Origin: Haemonchus contortus
Lineage: Eukaryota; Nematoda; Chromadorea; Rhabditida; Trichostrongylidae
Reading direction: 5' to 3'
Length of the DNA stretch: 64,000 bases
Assembly: GCA_000469685.2 (NCBI GenBank)
Contig: LS997565.1
Location: 24,856,272 to 24,920,271 of the forward strand
Shown: in pieces, positions 45,692-57,625 of the stretch
Numbering within the stretch: position 1 is the stretch's first letter
Layout: every line of letters begins with the position of its first letter
Position numbers and translations under genes: made by a program
Notes under the pieces: generated by a model
The model's input: the letters and a program-made list of their open reading frames with translations, nothing else
Databases searched by the model: none
Told to the model about the DNA's origin: nothing

Positions 45692-48600
45692 GTGGAGGAC
45701 AGTCTAGAAACTGGACGAGGCAGTCCCACCGCACGATGGAAAACAAGCACCAAAAATGTGGAGTGCCGGGATGGAGAGGTGATGGCCGCTGATACGGCTG
45801 GAGATGTTGAAGTAGACCGGTGGTCGGGCGAGCCACCGAGAATGCTGGAGATGGAAGTGAATGGGAAGAAGATCCCATTCGAGCTAGATACCGGTGCATC
45901 TCTTCCAATTATTGACGAGAAGACATGGAATAGGTTAGGCCAGTCGCAGTTGAACAAGGCTGCGGTGGCCGCGACGGCATTTGATAATAATCGTATTAAG
46001 TTCCAAGGAAGTTCCACTAAATGTTAAGTTCGCCGGAAGAGAGGCGATAGTGGATGTTCATATCTTTGAGGAGGCGACGCACTCCTTATGTGGTCGAGAC
46101 ATGATAAGAGATTTGCAGATAGATTGTGGACCACATTATGGGATGGCTCACAAGGTTAAACAAATGCCCAATATAGAAATCAGAAGAGAAATTGTGCGTA
46201 TACTGGACAACAACAACAGGTTGTTCCAAGATGATTTGGGCAAGTGCTCGACTGCATGAGCAGAGTTGAAGTTTAAAAATAATGTAGTAGTGCCTAAGCT
46301 TTTCAGAGCTAGGCCAATACCCATTGCGTTGAGGCCCAAAGTCGAGGCAAAATAGGAAGAAATGGTGCTGAAGGGAATAATAAGAAGAGTGGAGCATAGT
46401 AAATGGGTCACACCACTGGTGGTTGCGCCCAAAAAAGAAGGAAAAATACGGATTTGTGGTGACTATAAGTCACGGTGAACCCGCAACTATCAATCAGTAC
46501 CCATTGCCCAAGCCAGACGATTTGTTTCACATGTTACATGGCGGCAAGAGGTTTTCGAAAGTTGATCTTTCTGATGCTTATATGCAAGTTGAGCTGGAAG
46601 AGAGCTTAAAGATGCATACTACTATCAATACGCACAATGGGTCACTCGAGTATACGCGAATCCCTTTTGGAATTGCGTCAGCACCAGCAATATTTAAGCG
46701 GATAATGGCGGAGACGATGGCGGGAATCGAAGGGGTGCTGATCTATCTGGACGATATTACTGTTACAGGTCCAGATGATAAAATGCATTTAGAAAGACTA
46801 GAGAAAGTTTTGAATAGACTGAGTGAAGTCGGATTCCGCCTCAAAAGAGGGAAATGTGAATTTTTTCAAGGAGGGATGGAGTTTTTAGGCCACGTGGTCG
46901 ATGAAAAGGGCATAGACCATCTCCTAGTAATTCAAAAGCGATACTGAACATGCCAGAGCCTAGGAATATGAAAGAATTTTAGTCTTACCTAGGCATGATA
47001 CAGTGCAATGGGAAATTCATTTCTAGATTAGCTACGTTGGCAGCGCCGTTGAATAGTCTGCGCAGAAAAGGTGCACCGTAGAGATGGGGTGCCTAAGAAA
47101 GGGAAGCTTCCACAAAGATCCGTGAAAAGCTTACAGCAACAGACACATTACAATCCTGATGTTCTGGTAGTATTAGCTACCGATGCCTCAGAGTATGGCA
47201 TAGGAGCAGTATTATACCATAGATATGGTGGTGCGACCGGGAAAGTAATCGCTTATGCATCATGTTCCTTGACAAAACAGGAAAGCCATTATGCACAAAT
47301 AGAGAAGGAGGCATTAGGGGTAGTGTATCGAGTCGAAAAATTCAATCAGTTCCTTTATGGCCGACGGTTTACGCTGTTAACCGATCACCAACCCTTAGAG
47401 AGGATCTTTGGCCCCAAACAGGGTCTACCGGTAATAGCAGCGAGAAGGCTGCATAGATGGGCGTTGAGGCTCATGTTATACTCTTTCGAGATAGAGCATA
47501 GGAAGACCACAGAATTTGGTAACGCAGACGGATTATCTAGGTTGCCTGACTCAAGAGACCTAGCGCAGAGATGGTGGTCACTGAAGTGCAGGAAGAGTTG
47601 AAGAGGAGCGATGGAAACGATGGAATAATTGTCTATAACAGAAGCATAGATAGCTAAGGCTACAAAAGCAGATCCTCTGCTGCATTTGGTGATAAATTAT
47701 ATGAGGAAGGGGTGGCCAGAAAAAGTTGCGCATGACAGGTTAAAGCCGTATACGGTGAAAAAGATCGCATTGACATTGCATAGTGGCTGCATATTGTGGG
47801 GTATAGGGTAGTTATTCTTAAGAAATTTCAGCAAACGGTGTTAAGGATGCTACTTAGTAGTCACTATGGCCGAACAGAATGATCAGTTTGGCCCGGACCA
47901 AGATATGGTTTCCGGGCATAGACAGAGCGGTAGAAGATATGGTGAAGAGATGTAGAACTTGTGCTGTCATGAGCAAGGATCCGGTCAGGATACCCCTTCA
48001 TCCGTGGAAAGAACCACAGAAGGTTCAACAGAGACTGCACATAGATTTCTGTGAGACGAGTGGTGGAGTCAAATGGTTGGTGGTGGTGGACGCGAAATCC
48101 AAGTGGCCTGAAGTGGTCAAGATGGGGGCCACCACGGCGGAAAAAATGATACTAAAGCTGAAGGAGATGTTTAGTAGAAATGGACTACCCGAACAGTTGG
48201 TTTCGGATGACGGCCCTCCGCAGAGTTCCTGGAATACTGTGAAAAAAGGGGGATACAGCAAATACGTTCGCCGCCTCATCACCCTAATTCGAATGGGGAA
48301 GCAGAGCGTTTTGTCCAGACGTTTAAAAATATCTTGCATAAGGGGTTGCGTTCCAATAAAACGCTAGATAACGCACTATTGGATTTGCTCTTTGAGTACA
48401 AGGTAACATTCCATGCGGCGACGGAAAAAGCACCGGCAGAAATGCTCATGGGGCGATCATTGCGAACCACCCTGGATAGAGTTAGAATGGAAACAAGGAA
48501 ATTGCCCGCCAACAAGTATCAAGAGCGAATGAAAAGAAGTTATGATCAAATGAAAAAAGAGCGAACTTTTGTAATAGGACAGGAGGTATTCATAAGAAAT

Positions 48601-48792
48601 TACACCGGGTCCGGAGACCGATGGACACCCGGGATTGTGGTTGGAGTCCTAGGGTCAAGTGTGTACGAAGTCCATTTCGGCATGGGAGTGAAGAAAATCC
48701 ATGCTGACCCAATGAAGGAAAGGGTGATTCCGTGGGAGATGGCAGACGAGGATTTGCTGAGAAGGATGGAGAGTAGGGTCCCTAAATGGTAA
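45692..48792 (+). pseudogene. Element C pol (protease, RT, RNase H, integrase), frameshifted
   Basis: The protease is IPFELDTGASLPIIDEKTW (45870-45930). The reverse transcriptase has VDLSDAYMQVELEE (46561), IPFGIASAPAIFKRIM, and the catalytic VLIYLDDITVTG (46736-46770). RNase H shows [32 protein letters not shown] and [12 protein letters not shown] (47170-47410). Integrase has WFPGIDRAVEDMVKRCRTC (zinc end), RLHIDFCETSGGVKWL and LVSDDGPPQ (47905-48225), and ends in the GQEVFIRNYTGSGDRWTPG block (48580-48630). At least five frame changes separate these parts, and the integrase core loses its frame at 48225. It is therefore inactive. Confidence 0.88.
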
Positions 48793-48971
48793 GAGGAAGG
48801 AGGAGCGTACCGAAGAGCAAGGGTTGCGACGATCCAAACGTAAGCGGCAGGAAACCGCTAGAATGAGGGATTATAGAGAAAATGGGAAGCGTAGGAAGAA
48901 TGGTACGATAAGGAGGATAGGGCTGCAGAATGTAAACAAAAACAGTGATAGCTTGCAGGGACCTATGAAGT

Positions 48972-49427
48972 ATGCACCTCAATTATGTTTTCGCCGGCCC
49001 AACTACCTATGCTCGTAGGGGGGGGGGGCGGCTTGAGCCCGCAGGCGAGCCCCCCAATTTTCGTATTCCCGACCAGAAGCAATGGAGTGGCGGCGACGGA
49101 TCCGCCCTCGGCACCTGCAGTGGTGCCGGTGGTGTGGGCCCCGTCGGGACCCAAGTGGCGGCGGCGAGGAATCCGAGGCGTCGTCCGCAGCGCCGTGGCA
49201 GGGCGCTAGGGGCGGCGCTGAAAGGCATACAGCGGGACCTCCGCAGAAGAAGTTACAGCCGATCCTCAAGAAGAGAAGTAAGAAGCCGCAGCCGCCCGTC
49301 AAGAAGACGTTCGAGGAGCCACAGTCGATCACCAAGAAGACAAGCAAGAAGCCGCAATCGGTCAGTGCGGCGACGATCGCGAGGCGCGGATCCGGGCCGA
49401 GAGGCCATGAGAGATGACCCTCAGTGA
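48972..49427 (+). CDS. Arg/Ser-rich ORF between integrase and 3' LTR of element C
   Basis: An uninterrupted ORF of 151 codons. The first half is Gly/Pro/Ala-rich. Residues 85-140 are dominated by RS and SR dipeptides (RSYSRSSRR, RSRSRPSRRRSRSHSRSP, RRQARSRNRSVRRRSR), as in SR splicing factors. It sits where envelope or accessory genes sit in some Gypsy elements, but has no signal peptide, Cys pattern or membrane segment, so it is not an envelope. A short basic ORF (48824-49018, RRSKRKRQETARMRDYRENG) precedes and overlaps it in another frame. It may be the displaced C-terminus of pol or a low-complexity by-product. It retains an ORF while pol has decayed. Confidence 0.5.
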   Translation: MHLNYVFAGPTTYARRGGGRLEPAGEPPNFRIPDQKQWSGGDGSALGTCSGAGGVGPVGTQVAAARNPRRRPQRRGRALGAALKGIQRDLRRRSYSRSSRREVRSRSRPSRRRSRSHSRSPRRQARSRNRSVRRRSRGADPGREAMRDDPQ

Positions 49428-49581
49428 GGGGTGATGTTTGATATAAATAATAAAAATGTTGAAATACTGTTGGTGTAAGAAGAACAGTGGGTGAGGAGGA
49501 GGTGACAGAAGGTTGAACCTCCTCACACCATAGGGTACGCTCCTGGTACATGTAGTGACCGTAGGGGTCACTAGGGGGAGG

Positions 49582-49723
49582 TGTAGAGGGGTGTGGTAAG
49601 GTGAGGAAGTGAAGAATGAAGAAGTGAGGGAAATAGTAGACTGATTATTAGAGAGAGAGTATAAAAAGGATGGTAGTGAGCAATAAATCATTCCCCCCTC
49701 GTCTCCTGTTCACGCACACGAAC
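49582..49723 (+). repeat. 3' LTR of element C
   Basis: Directly after the AGGGGGAGG tract. It is collinear with the 5' copy over 142 bases with a handful of substitutions (for example GTAGTAACG against GTGGTAAGG near its start). Confidence 0.92.
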
Positions 49724-51357
49724 TCTGCTTCATGGACGCAAATTCACGCTTTAAACGGACCACAAGCTTTTGCTCGCTATATTTGGTTCAAAGAAAGGAA
49801 ACCCAATATTCACCGCGAGTAGACTACAGAGATGGGCAGCAACACTTCTGGCATACTATTTTCATATCCAGTACCGCTCGACAGACTAATTTGGTCAGGC
49901 AGATGCACTTGCACGCCTTACTGCAACCGACTCTGCCCTGGAAGAAGAGCGAGTCATTGGTGCAATCTCCGCAGATGAAGATCTCAAACACATATTGACT
50001 AACGCAGTTCAAGCACTACCGGTCACAGCGCATGAAGTCAGAAAATGGACTGCCCAGGATCGTCTTCTCCAACAAGTCAACGGCTACCTCAGAGGAGCAT
50101 GGCCGACAAAAATCACAAATCCCAAGTTACTCCGTTTCTACAATCGTCGGAACGCACTCTCGACTCTCGACGGATGTCTCTTAATGGCCGATCGAGTGGT
50201 CATCCCAGAACTCCTGCAATCACGCGTTTTTCAACAGTTACACAAAGGACATCCTGCAATCGTACGCATGAAGGCCTCAGCCCACTGTTATGTCTACTGG
50301 CCCGGGATTGACCAGAATATCGAAAATACTGTGCGACACTGCACCAAATGCTCTACAGTCGCTAAACATGCGATCAAGACCACCCTTGCATACTGGCCTC
50401 GATCCAATGGGCCGTGGACTCGAATCCAAGTCGATTACGCCGGCCCATACGGAGGAGCGTATTTTTGGTAATTGTCGATGCATTTTCAAAATGGCCGGAG
50501 ACTTTCAACACCAATAGCATTACTACGGACGCCACAATCATCATTTACAGAAAACATTTGCAATTTACGGGTTCCCAGAAACATTCGTTTCACCCGAACA
50601 CAATTCACCTCAGATGAATTCAAAAGATGTTGCGCAAATCACGGAATCCAGCACGTCTTCACCCCGCCATATCATCCACAGTCCAATGGACAGATTCGTT
50701 GACAAGTTTAAAAGAACCACTATCGAAATTAAAAGGAGAAGGAATACTCTCAAAAAAATTGCAGAACTTCCTTCTGACGTATCGCTCATACCCAAGTCCG
50801 ACAACAGATGGAAACAAGTCTCCGTCAGAACTTTTCATCGGAAGAAAACTTCGGACCGATGTAGCTCTGCTCAAGCCAACCTCACAGCAGAAATTAAAAC
50901 GCAATCATTTAATGGAATCGCAGTTCAACAAGCATCATGGCGCCCGAAAGCGTGTTTTCAACCACGGAGATCCCGTTCTTGCGCGTCAGTATCATGGGAA
51001 TCAAGAAGAGTGGAGCTGTGGAAAAGTACTCAAACGAGTTGGGAAAGTACTCCACAGAGTTCTTATAGGCAACAAAGTCTATGTTCAAATGCCAATCAAC
51101 TCCGACTACGCTACTACGACGATGCTGTAAAACACCGCCAAGACATAGATACGCTTTTCGAAATTCCCGACCTGCCACAGCAACCGACACCTTCACATCA
51201 GTCAGCTAGCTTGTTACTAGAACAGACACAGCACACCGAGCAAGCACCATCTGTGGATAACAGCCATGACTACCAACCACAACGATCGACGCGTACACGA
51301 CGACCAACAATTTGTCTCCAAGTGGATCCGCGTCAGAAGACCTATCGTCAGTTGTGA
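49724..51357 (+). pseudogene. Element A: end of RNase H and integrase
   Basis: RNase H resumes with LHGRKFTL and a TDH motif (49730-49775), then FGQADALARL (about 49890). Integrase zinc ligands are HKGHPAIVRMKASAH and CTKC (50240-50355). The first catalytic Asp is in RIQVDYAGPYGG (50425-50455). Past a frameshift near 50468, the reading VDAFSKWPE and TSDEFKRCCANHGIQHVFTP (50600-50680) is recognisable, but the second catalytic Asp region is corrupted. The C-terminal part keeps SELFIGRKLRTDV and NKHHGARKRVFNHGDPVLAR (50825-51000). Defective. Confidence 0.82.
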
Positions 51358-51405
51358 TATGAAAAAATCAGCGCTGTACGTAATGTTCCCCTAAAAAGGG
51401 GGAGG

Positions 51406-51589
51406 TGTCAGGTATCTACAGATTACTAAGATCACTGAACGCTGATATGACTTACTAGGTGTAAACACAGTATATAAACCCAGTAATTCATCAGTGACTA
51501 CTTTTCTATCTCAACACTTCGTCCCAGTCGGTTCGACCAATAAACCTTCCTGATACACCTGGCTATCAACCGTCTACCAGCTGCTCACA
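51406..51589 (+). repeat. 3' LTR of element A
   Basis: Starts TGTCAGGTATCTACAG after the polypurine tract. It contains CAGTATATAAACCC (TATA-like, about 51470) and CCAATAAACC (poly(A) signal, about 51537). The end is placed at CTCACA by the TG..CA rule only, since no 5' copy exists for comparison. Confidence 0.7.
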
Positions 51590-53239
51590 GACGTAATACT
51601 TAGTCTCTCATTGCATGCAAGTTCAGAAGGAAACCTGGCGTTTCGAGCTCTGTCAACGAACCAAGATCAAGGATGCCGTTGCTTCGTCAAGAGAAACAGG
51701 GACTTCTGTTTCTGACGAGGACAAGTAAGCGTGCCTCCCGCCCTTTCAAGGAAATCGATGGTCAGCTGGACGGCAGGTGGAGCAGGTGATGGGTGACACT
51801 TTCAAATTGCCTTCGTCTACTAATTTCAAATTACCTATGAACCTAAGGGAAAGGTGGAGACGATGATCCGTCTGATGAAGAGACAAAACCAGACATCTTT
51901 CACTGTCCTCCGATTACTCTGTAATTTTGTTATGTTTCCCTGTTGTTTTACATACTCCACTGTTTCCAATTTGACCCCCTTTCCCCAAAAACAATCACTG
52001 AGGTTCTCTCGCATCCCCGAAACAATCTTGCTTCATTTTCTGATAGATATCTCTACCACACTCGGCTAAATGGTATCGATTTTTCGAATAGGGGCTTTTA
52101 TCAACAACTTCATCACAATTTGAAATACAGCAAAAGTAGAAATCAAAATCATGTCAACATAAATTATGCTTCAAAAAGCTAAGCTCTCATCAGTAAGGTG
52201 ATTGAATATCGTTTGGAAGTATTGCAATTTTGTAGAGTAGAGCTCACCTAACTCGCATGCACCGTGGAATGAGCGAAGTGAGAGTTGAGGCACAGCACAA
52301 GGTGGAACAGACGAGGAATGTGCAATGGTTGAAGGGCTGTAGGTAACTAGGTAAGGGTGACTTTATTTGCTATAATGGACTACCTAACAAGGAAAAGGAA
52401 GAGAAATCAGATAGAGAAGCTGAAATTGCGTTCGAATCGTTAACTAGATAGAAATCCTGGCAGTACACATTCCACATCATGCTCGTACAAGACAAACTAA
52501 ATCTAAAAGGGTTCATACAGTTTCCATTGACCGGTTTGTATATATTACATATGTATATGAGCGATGCTCTCCTATGTTGTCCCAAGCAAAAAAGGAGACA
52601 GGGTGTCGAGAGAGGTGTGAAAAATCATCATACACCAACTAGTTAACCTGGAGGTAAGTTGGGGAAGTTGTGAACTTGCAATTACTGTGAGCTTTTTTGT
52701 GAGCACTTCAATATTTTTTGGTTTTTGCAGCGCCTGAATTTGACTTTCCTATCTCACGGTTCTGCATATTTTATATTGAATCGATTTGGATTGTAAAATT
52801 TATTCTTGCCATTTTATTCGATATTAGCTCAGCTGATGTGAGCCTGACACAAAGAGATACCAGCCAGCTGGTTACGCGAGATCATCCCATAGTGGCAAGT
52901 CAAGTGTGAGATCACCTCGTTCATTGCGATTAGAAGCCATCTTTCTCTCTTAAACGTGAGCTACTAAAAGGTTAAAGGCATGAACCAAAACATGTTTAAC
53001 AAAGCGAAGCATGGTTGTTACTAGGTTATTGAAGCCAGCAAGTCCCGTTAATGCCTCCAAGTTATATTCATGTGCTCATAGGTATTCTCTTTGAATATTC
53101 CTTTTTAGATACCTCTGACAAGGATACTAAACGAGTGGCTCGACACAACACAAAGGGGCTTTGTTCGTGACACCCAGAATGCTTTTTCGGAAGCGGTTCG
53201 TTTTCAATCAGATTACGAGTCGCTTGGGTGAAATGAACT
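51590..53239. other. No gene recognised
   Basis: AT-rich sequence with only short ORFs of no recognisable family. I see no repeat structure or splice-bounded conserved exon. Confidence 0.45.
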
Positions 53240-53480
53240 CCCCTTGACGACAATGGCACCCACCGGTGGGTGCCACTATGAGTGGCGCATGGGACATTGG
53301 CACGCAAACATTGGTGCCACCATATTTTCTTGTTTCTTGCCAATCCTAAATTCGATAAGCCAATGAAAGAATTTCCTCCTGGAACAGTGCTACCCACCGG
53401 TTAGTGCCAGACGCGAGCAAAAGGAGGGGAGCGTGGTCCCTTGCGCGCGTTACGTCGAAATCCGCATTGTCGTCAAAGGG
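53240..53480. mobile_element. 241-bp MITE with palindromic subterminal repeat
   Basis: The left end CCCCTTGACGACAATG matches the complement of the right end CATTGTCGTCAAAGGG at 15 of 16 bases. Inside, 53254-53275 is a perfect 22-bp palindrome (core GCACCCACCGGTGGGTGC), and a relative ACCCACCGGTTAGTGCCA occurs near 53392-53409. TTAA follows the right end but not the left, so the target-site type is unclear. Confidence 0.6.
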
Positions 53481-56400
53481 TTAATATTGAACAACTGTGG
53501 GGCAGAAGCAGGCGAAACTTACCTGTAAGGTGAAATTCTACACTTTAACCGCTAGAAATTCCCTGTACGGAAGATATCTCTAGCAACGGTTACATTAAGA
53601 TGCAAAAATCGGGAGACACTGATGTGTTGATAAATAAAAATCAATTTGAAGTATGCTTTCTGTTTGACTGGCTTCCCATTTATGCCGGCAATCTCATCCG
53701 CCACATGAGCATTCAAGGCCAGTTCGCCATTTTAGTATTGCCTCAAATCAACCCTGCAACTTCGCCAATGTCCTTGACGTCAACTATCGAGCACGATAGG
53801 CTGGGCGCCCTGCCCTCTATGGCTACCTCTTGTTCTGATGATGCCTACTTGCTCACTTACTTAGGCAGCCTAATCGAAAACTGCAACTAGCCACCGTTTA
53901 ATGGTTCCATGAACAATGAAAGTATCCCACATCATTGTGCTTCTTCCCTATGACACGAATAGAAGTCATGACTGCCTCAGGACGTTCTTCCTGATGGTCC
54001 ACTTCGAAGCTAATTAATCTTCTTCTGAGTAGTCGCATTATCGATCTCTGACAATGAGTTGCCTATTCATCTCTAGCCCCCGTTTTAGTAGCGGCTCGCC
54101 ATTAGCTGAATAATATTGCTATTATAGTGCACCTTAGTATATACATTAAATAAACAAGTAAATATTTAAATATCATCGAATTCTTTCCAAAGGAGCTCAG
54201 ACTGAACCATATTCCTGAATCGAGCTTATTTGACACCAGCTGACATGACCGCTTCCCCCGAATCCTCCTGCAAATAATGCCCTCCTGTCGGGCACTGGAA
54301 CCGGTTTCTCCTCTCAGCTGTGCTCAATAAGTCTCTCACTTCACTTTTTCGGTAGCCACGCCCCATTACTTCAACGTCAATGCCTCCGAAACCTCTTTTT
54401 TTGTAGTAGGCTCCATGTTCTATGTGGCATCCACACTTTCTGTGCAGGGCATTTTCTTCTTGTAGAGCATCGATCCATCGCGTTGCCTAACTATTCCTAC
54501 ATTTTCTCCGCTTATAATATCCGAATCGATTGCTTATTTTTGGATGGTCTACATGCTGCTTCCCTTTAGTGTTTGTTTCCGTGCTCAGCTGTCCTTCTGA
54601 AAACTCCCGTAGTGTTTTCGTGAAACCGAGTATGTCGACACAAAACACGTCGGTAAACACATAAAATGTTATTCTCCCATAGTGTTATGAGGACGTCTGA
54701 AGGAGGGTGAGCCACAGAAAGGGCAACCCAAAGCTAAGGAACGAGAGTTTAACCATGGAAGTTCCTCGTTGTCATGGCAATGTTAATCGTTGTAGTTTGC
54801 AACCGTCCTTTTCGTCTGGGACCTTTGATGCTACATAAATCGGGAAACGATGCTGTCGGTTTCAAATCGGCAATTGATACCAATGCAAACAAAGTCCGAG
54901 CCCGCAGCTTTTCAAGCCTGGCACATGGTTTTAGTCACCTTCCCATCTGGGAGATTTCCATATTTATCGTGAAAATAGGATAGTTTCATCCGTTTAACGG
55001 ACGCCTCTTGGAATATTTCACAACTGCTGCTGAAAAATATAAAATGTACAAACATGAATCATCCCGGCGTGAGAAGATCTTTCTCCTGTTATATTTCTTT
55101 TCGAAGCACAGCCTTGTTATACAATTTGACTCATCGGCTGTTCTGTCTTCCTGGCAAAGGTCATGTTCGCAGCCATCTGAAACTGTATAGATCTTCAACA
55201 TACTCATTATTACTAGCGCTCAATTTCGTTTCTTGGAGTTTCTTAACTTCCTTTTTCATGACTCAAAAAATCTTGAAGAAGGAATCTCTTCAAGTTATAT
55301 ATATCATTCAAATCATGTCTTTGTCTACCTCATTGCATTATTCCCTCAACGTGTCTGGATTGAATTTAGTTAGCCTAGCTCATCAAACAGTATCTCGACC
55401 CTTACCACAACGTATGTAGGCTATGCACTAACTGCTCTAATCATTACTTCGCTCCCTTCATTTCAAAGACATTTTAGGAGAAAATTGACAAAATGATAAA
55501 TAATGTTTTTGGTTTCTTAATTGGCCAGCTTGAATTTGCAGCCCGGTCGAAAGGAATCTGGAATTGCAAAAAAAAGCGAAGTTTGATTTTTTGAAAGGTT
55601 GTAGATTAGAAGCTAAGTTTTAAAAGCGGTCCAGCAGCGACTCAGTTCATCAGACACTGTCAGAAGACAACTAAGAATGAGAAAAGCTTCATTAAGTTTG
55701 GGATAGCTCGATTTTATGACATAGGCTCAAGATATCATAAAGTGGCGGAAGTAGTGTAGTAGGGAGTGGCCCACAACCCAGGCCAACCCAACCAAAGCCT
55801 TTGAGACTTCCGGACTTTTAGGTTGTGTTTGTTAGCTTGGGATACTTCGTTCAACACTAAGTTGAGAAGATAGCAGTGAAATCAACAACCGACCCTGGGC
55901 CTTTATTAGTTTATTATTATTTTTTTGCACAAAATTTTTTGCGCTTTGTAACAAGGCCAATGAACCACGTAGAACGCATGATGAGTGCCTAGCTTCCAGG
56001 ATATGCCGCGCTTTCAAGCTACGTAGTCATAGATTCTGTAGAAGCACAGATAGCCCCCTTATTGCGGAAGGAGTTCGAATACACGGCGTATTTCGGAGAT
56101 GACACCCATCTACACCGCGCTATGGAGCTTGGTGCTGCGAGTAATCATATTATGAATGGTAGCGGTTCTGTTTGGTCGATGTGGTCCAGTTCCCATGCAC
56201 CCTATCACACTAATTGCACGCTGGCGTCCAGCCCTCGGGAAATTAGCCAACAAAGATCATAAAGTCGGAAATGGTTCTTTTCCAACGCTGTGGGAGCGAA
56301 ATCAAGTTCTCACCAAAGAGTTTTCGGAATTGAGTTTCCCCATGTCAATCAACCCCTTTTTCAGGAGCAACTCCTATTTGACTTTCAATCGGACTCGTTG

Positions 56401-57394
56401 TGACGTTTTAAACGCAGGTCTACACAATGAATTTCATTGGCAAACCCGTGTGCAAGCTAGTGCTTTAATCCTCCCAGACGATACTGGTAACCGATCCTGT
56501 AGGAATCGTAGTCTTGGTTGACTTGATCGGTTTCAAGTTCAATCCCCTCACCATCCTTGTGGTAGTGTGCGCCATTCGCCACTACACCACCACCCCCATC
56601 CTTATGTTACAGCGAAGAGTTACCGAAGTGAAACACGGTCTTGTGTGTTTTGTAGAAGATGTTTTCGATTATTCTTCGCAGTTGAACGGCAAATTCGGAA
56701 AGATATCGTACCTAAAAAAAGAGGAATACACTTTGCTAGGCAGTAGTAGTCTTTTTTGTAGTGGATATGATGCCGATATGGATAAAGCGCCTACACAATT
56801 GATTCCGCACCCTCGGCTTAGGAAGTTACCGGCAGTAAGGGGGAAGAGGCAGCAGAGGCGAGCGATTTTTTTATAGATTGTTGCTCAATCGAGCGATACC
56901 AACCCACTGGCGTTCGGCAGCTTATGGCTCTGAATGACTTCTTCTCCTTCTTGTGAATGCTTTTTCTCTAATCTGTCACTACAATCGTGTTTCGCCAGTG
57001 ATCCACGTATTTTTTAAACATGACTAAGCTGTTCATCATTCATTAGTCATCGCCACTTCTTGCGCTGTACAGACGAAATACGTAGACCGGTATGCATGAC
57101 TCAGCAACTGACCAGTCTACTTTTACCTCAAACAATGTTTTTCGTCGAAAGCTACCGGAAACACTTAAATGGAAATTCTGGAGAGCGGTGTATTTTTTTT
57201 GACCTCACTTCTTTTTGGCATATCATAAAGGATCCAAGAAGACCCACGAACTCTGATCTTGCGCAGAAACACATGGCGTCAAAATCAAAAACCGTGTTTG
57301 GAAGCCTAAGCAGAGATCCTCTCCATGAAATTCTTATATCCCTAAAGCAATAAATCTCAAGTTGTAGCCATTAATTTGCTTCTTCAATGAGTAG
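53481..57394. other. No gene supported; one unassigned ORF
   Basis: The longest plus ORF is 56514-56876 (120 codons, with FVEDVFDYSSQLNGKFGKIS and a basic C-terminus RLRKLPAVRGKRQQRR). I recognise no family. A short upstream segment (56455-56500, AGTGCTTTAATCCTCCCAGACGA) resembles 940-965 (AGTGCTTTTATCCTCTCAGACGA), so both may belong to an unnamed dispersed repeat and not to a gene. Confidence 0.35.
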
Positions 57395-57625
57395 CACGAG
57401 ACGGAGGTGGTGCAGTGGCAAGTGGTGCAGAATCCTCCACACCACACCACACGCACCACACACACACGGTCCATGGACCGAATTACGGATCGATACCCGC
57501 TCAGGCCACTCAAGTCTTCCATCCCTCCGTAATCCATTAATAGGTGCTATACTCATCTGGATGTAAAAGCATTGGTCTATAGTTCGGCTGGCCTCCGCAA
57601 GTCACTGTATAAGTCACTTGGATCA
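57395..57625 (+). repeat. tRNA-derived SINE, copy 2
   Basis: A-box-like GGTGGTGCAGTGGCAAGTGG (about 57405) and B-box-like GGATCGATACC (57487-57497) are separated by a CAC-rich expansion. CTTCCATCCCTCCG, a TGGATGTAAAAGCATTGG segment and the tail ATAAGTCAC follow in the same order as in copy 1 at 11325-11525. Confidence 0.65.

Larger units (their letters stand above)
44453..49723 (+). mobile_element. Ty3/Gypsy element C, inserted in RNase H of A
   Basis: LTRs 44453-44594 and 49582-49723 are both 142 bp and nearly identical, which suggests a fairly recent insertion. They are followed and preceded by the primer-binding candidate TGGCGATCTGCC (44595) and the polypurine tract AGGGGGAGG (ends 49581). 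Gag is intact, pol is frameshifted, and an Arg/Ser-rich ORF sits before the 3' LTR. No target duplication is found, and the host RNase H lacks roughly nine codons at the junction, so host sequence was probably lost at or after insertion. Confidence 0.9.
39003..51589 (+). mobile_element. Ty3/Gypsy element A, 5' truncated, twice interrupted
   Basis: Pieces in order: gag (39003-39367 then 42562-42700), nucleocapsid and protease (42803-43396), reverse transcriptase (43430-44275), RNase H (44280-44452 then 49724-49860), integrase (49900-51357), polypurine tract AAAAAGGGGGAGG (51393-51405) and 3' LTR (51406-51589). Elements B and C interrupt gag and RNase H. The gag ATG and 5' LTR are absent, so no target duplication can be tested. 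Frameshifts in gag, RT and IN make it defective. It is the oldest layer of the nest. Confidence 0.85.

Noticed and set aside
48972..49427. SR-rich ORF considered as a retroviral-type envelope gene
   Set aside because: It has no signal peptide, transmembrane segment or Cys pattern; its composition is that of an RS domain.
56514..56876. 120-codon ORF considered as a host gene
   Set aside because: No recognised domain, no supported splice partners, and neighbouring sequence resembles a dispersed repeat. Kept only as unassigned.
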